Origin: Zavarzinella sp.
GTDB lineage: Bacteria; Planctomycetota; Planctomycetia; Gemmatales; Gemmataceae
Direction: 5' to 3'
Length of the DNA: 64,000 bases
Assembly: GCA_041399155.1 (NCBI GenBank)
Contig: JAWKTI010000001.1
Coordinates: 2,170,001-2,234,000, forward strand
Shown: positions 63,874-64,000 of the stretch, piece after piece
Numbering within the stretch: the first letter of the stretch is position 1
Layout of the letters: every line of letters starts with the position of its first letter
The notes under the pieces: model-generated
The model's database searches: none
What the model was told of the DNA's origin: nothing
Seen by the model: only the letters and a program-made list of their open reading frames with translations
Translations under genes and position numbers: made by a program

Positions 63874-64000
63874 CGGGTAGCCTCCAGTCTGGCCCACTGA
63901 TCAAGAGCAAGAATCTCTTCGAGCGTGGGGTTAGGAATGTAATCGTGGGCATGCAGAACATGTCCACAGAGCAATGCGATATCCAGGTAACTGATTTCCT
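63837..64000 (-). CDS. dxr: 1-deoxy-D-xylulose 5-phosphate reductoisomerase, C-terminal end only
   Basis: Partial frame entering from the right edge and ending at TAA 63839-63837. The 54 visible codons include EISYLDIALLCGHVLHAHDY and NPTLEEILALDQWARLEA, which fit the C-terminal helical domain of DXR (IspC), the second enzyme of the MEP isoprenoid pathway. The place directly before rseP is a common arrangement of dxr-rseP. Start outside the window; family assignment rests on the short tail and context. Confidence 0.75.
   Translation of the reverse strand, partial: EISYLDIALLCGHVLHAHDYIPNPTLEEILALDQWARLEATRWINRKITISQP

Noticed and set aside
1..64000. tRNA, rRNA, CRISPR arrays, insertion sequences
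   Set aside because: No tRNA T-arm, rRNA core, direct-repeat-spacer pattern or transposase-like protein was seen.

Overview
The window reads as a stretch of chromosome from a planctomycete, probably Gemmata-like. Marker families are: DUF1559 pilin-like proteins (three), a Tat-exported DUF1501 protein beside a DUF1549/DUF1553 protein, a large PVC-type dehydrogenase with CxxCH heme motif, a TIGR03000-like domain, a secreted sulfatase, and Gfo/Idh/MocA, SGNH and CBM9-like secreted proteins. Lipid A (lpxB), outer-membrane-barrel, metK, infC, coaD, xseAB, ybeY and dxr genes mark it as ordinary Gram-negative-type chromosome. I saw no phage, transposase, CRISPR array, rRNA or tRNA.

Layout. 1-690: 5' part of a citramalate synthase gene (minus) behind a leader with an Ile-rich 22-codon peptide and a terminator. 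691-2254: xseA-xseB. 2303-7225: membrane protein, floA/nfeD, EamA transporter, metK, then a REP-like repeat patch. 7226-9447: TonB-like membrane protein and two AT-rich small membrane-protein genes. 9566-17809: PLP enzyme, coaD, and a run of secreted oxidoreductase, transglutaminase, CBM9, beta-propeller, SGNH and FAA-hydrolase genes. 18070-30096: outer-membrane protein, nucleotide-sugar dehydrogenase, large secreted unknown, CvpA, PVC-type cytochrome, two signal-peptide DUF1559 proteins, YdcZ transporter. 30050-36145: Hsp70-like protein, infC (AUC start), speA, sulfatase. 36149-42244: three minus-strand genes for two AAA+ ATPases and an RNA-repair polynucleotide kinase-phosphatase-ligase. 42376-48765: aldose epimerase, pyrK, rluB, then a BrxL/Lon-like AAA+ protein coupled to a membrane-anchored HhH/TerB/J-like protein. 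48911-57649: DUF1501/DUF1549 pair, TIGR03000-like protein, GH3 enzyme, DUF1559 pilin-like protein, C39-like peptidase, class II photolyase. 57717-64000: tightly packed minus-strand set dxr, rseP, lpxB, LplT-PlsC, ybeY, rhodanese.

The two observations I rate highest are the apparent isoleucine attenuator in front of the citramalate synthase gene, and the stand-alone BrxL/Lon-like gene whose ribosome binding site lies inside the end of a TM-HhH-TerB-J-like gene, with no other BREX gene in sight. Also notable are the AUC start of infC, a Pnkp without Hen1, and several structured intergenic RNAs. All calls come from reading the sequence and recalling family motifs; no database search was run.
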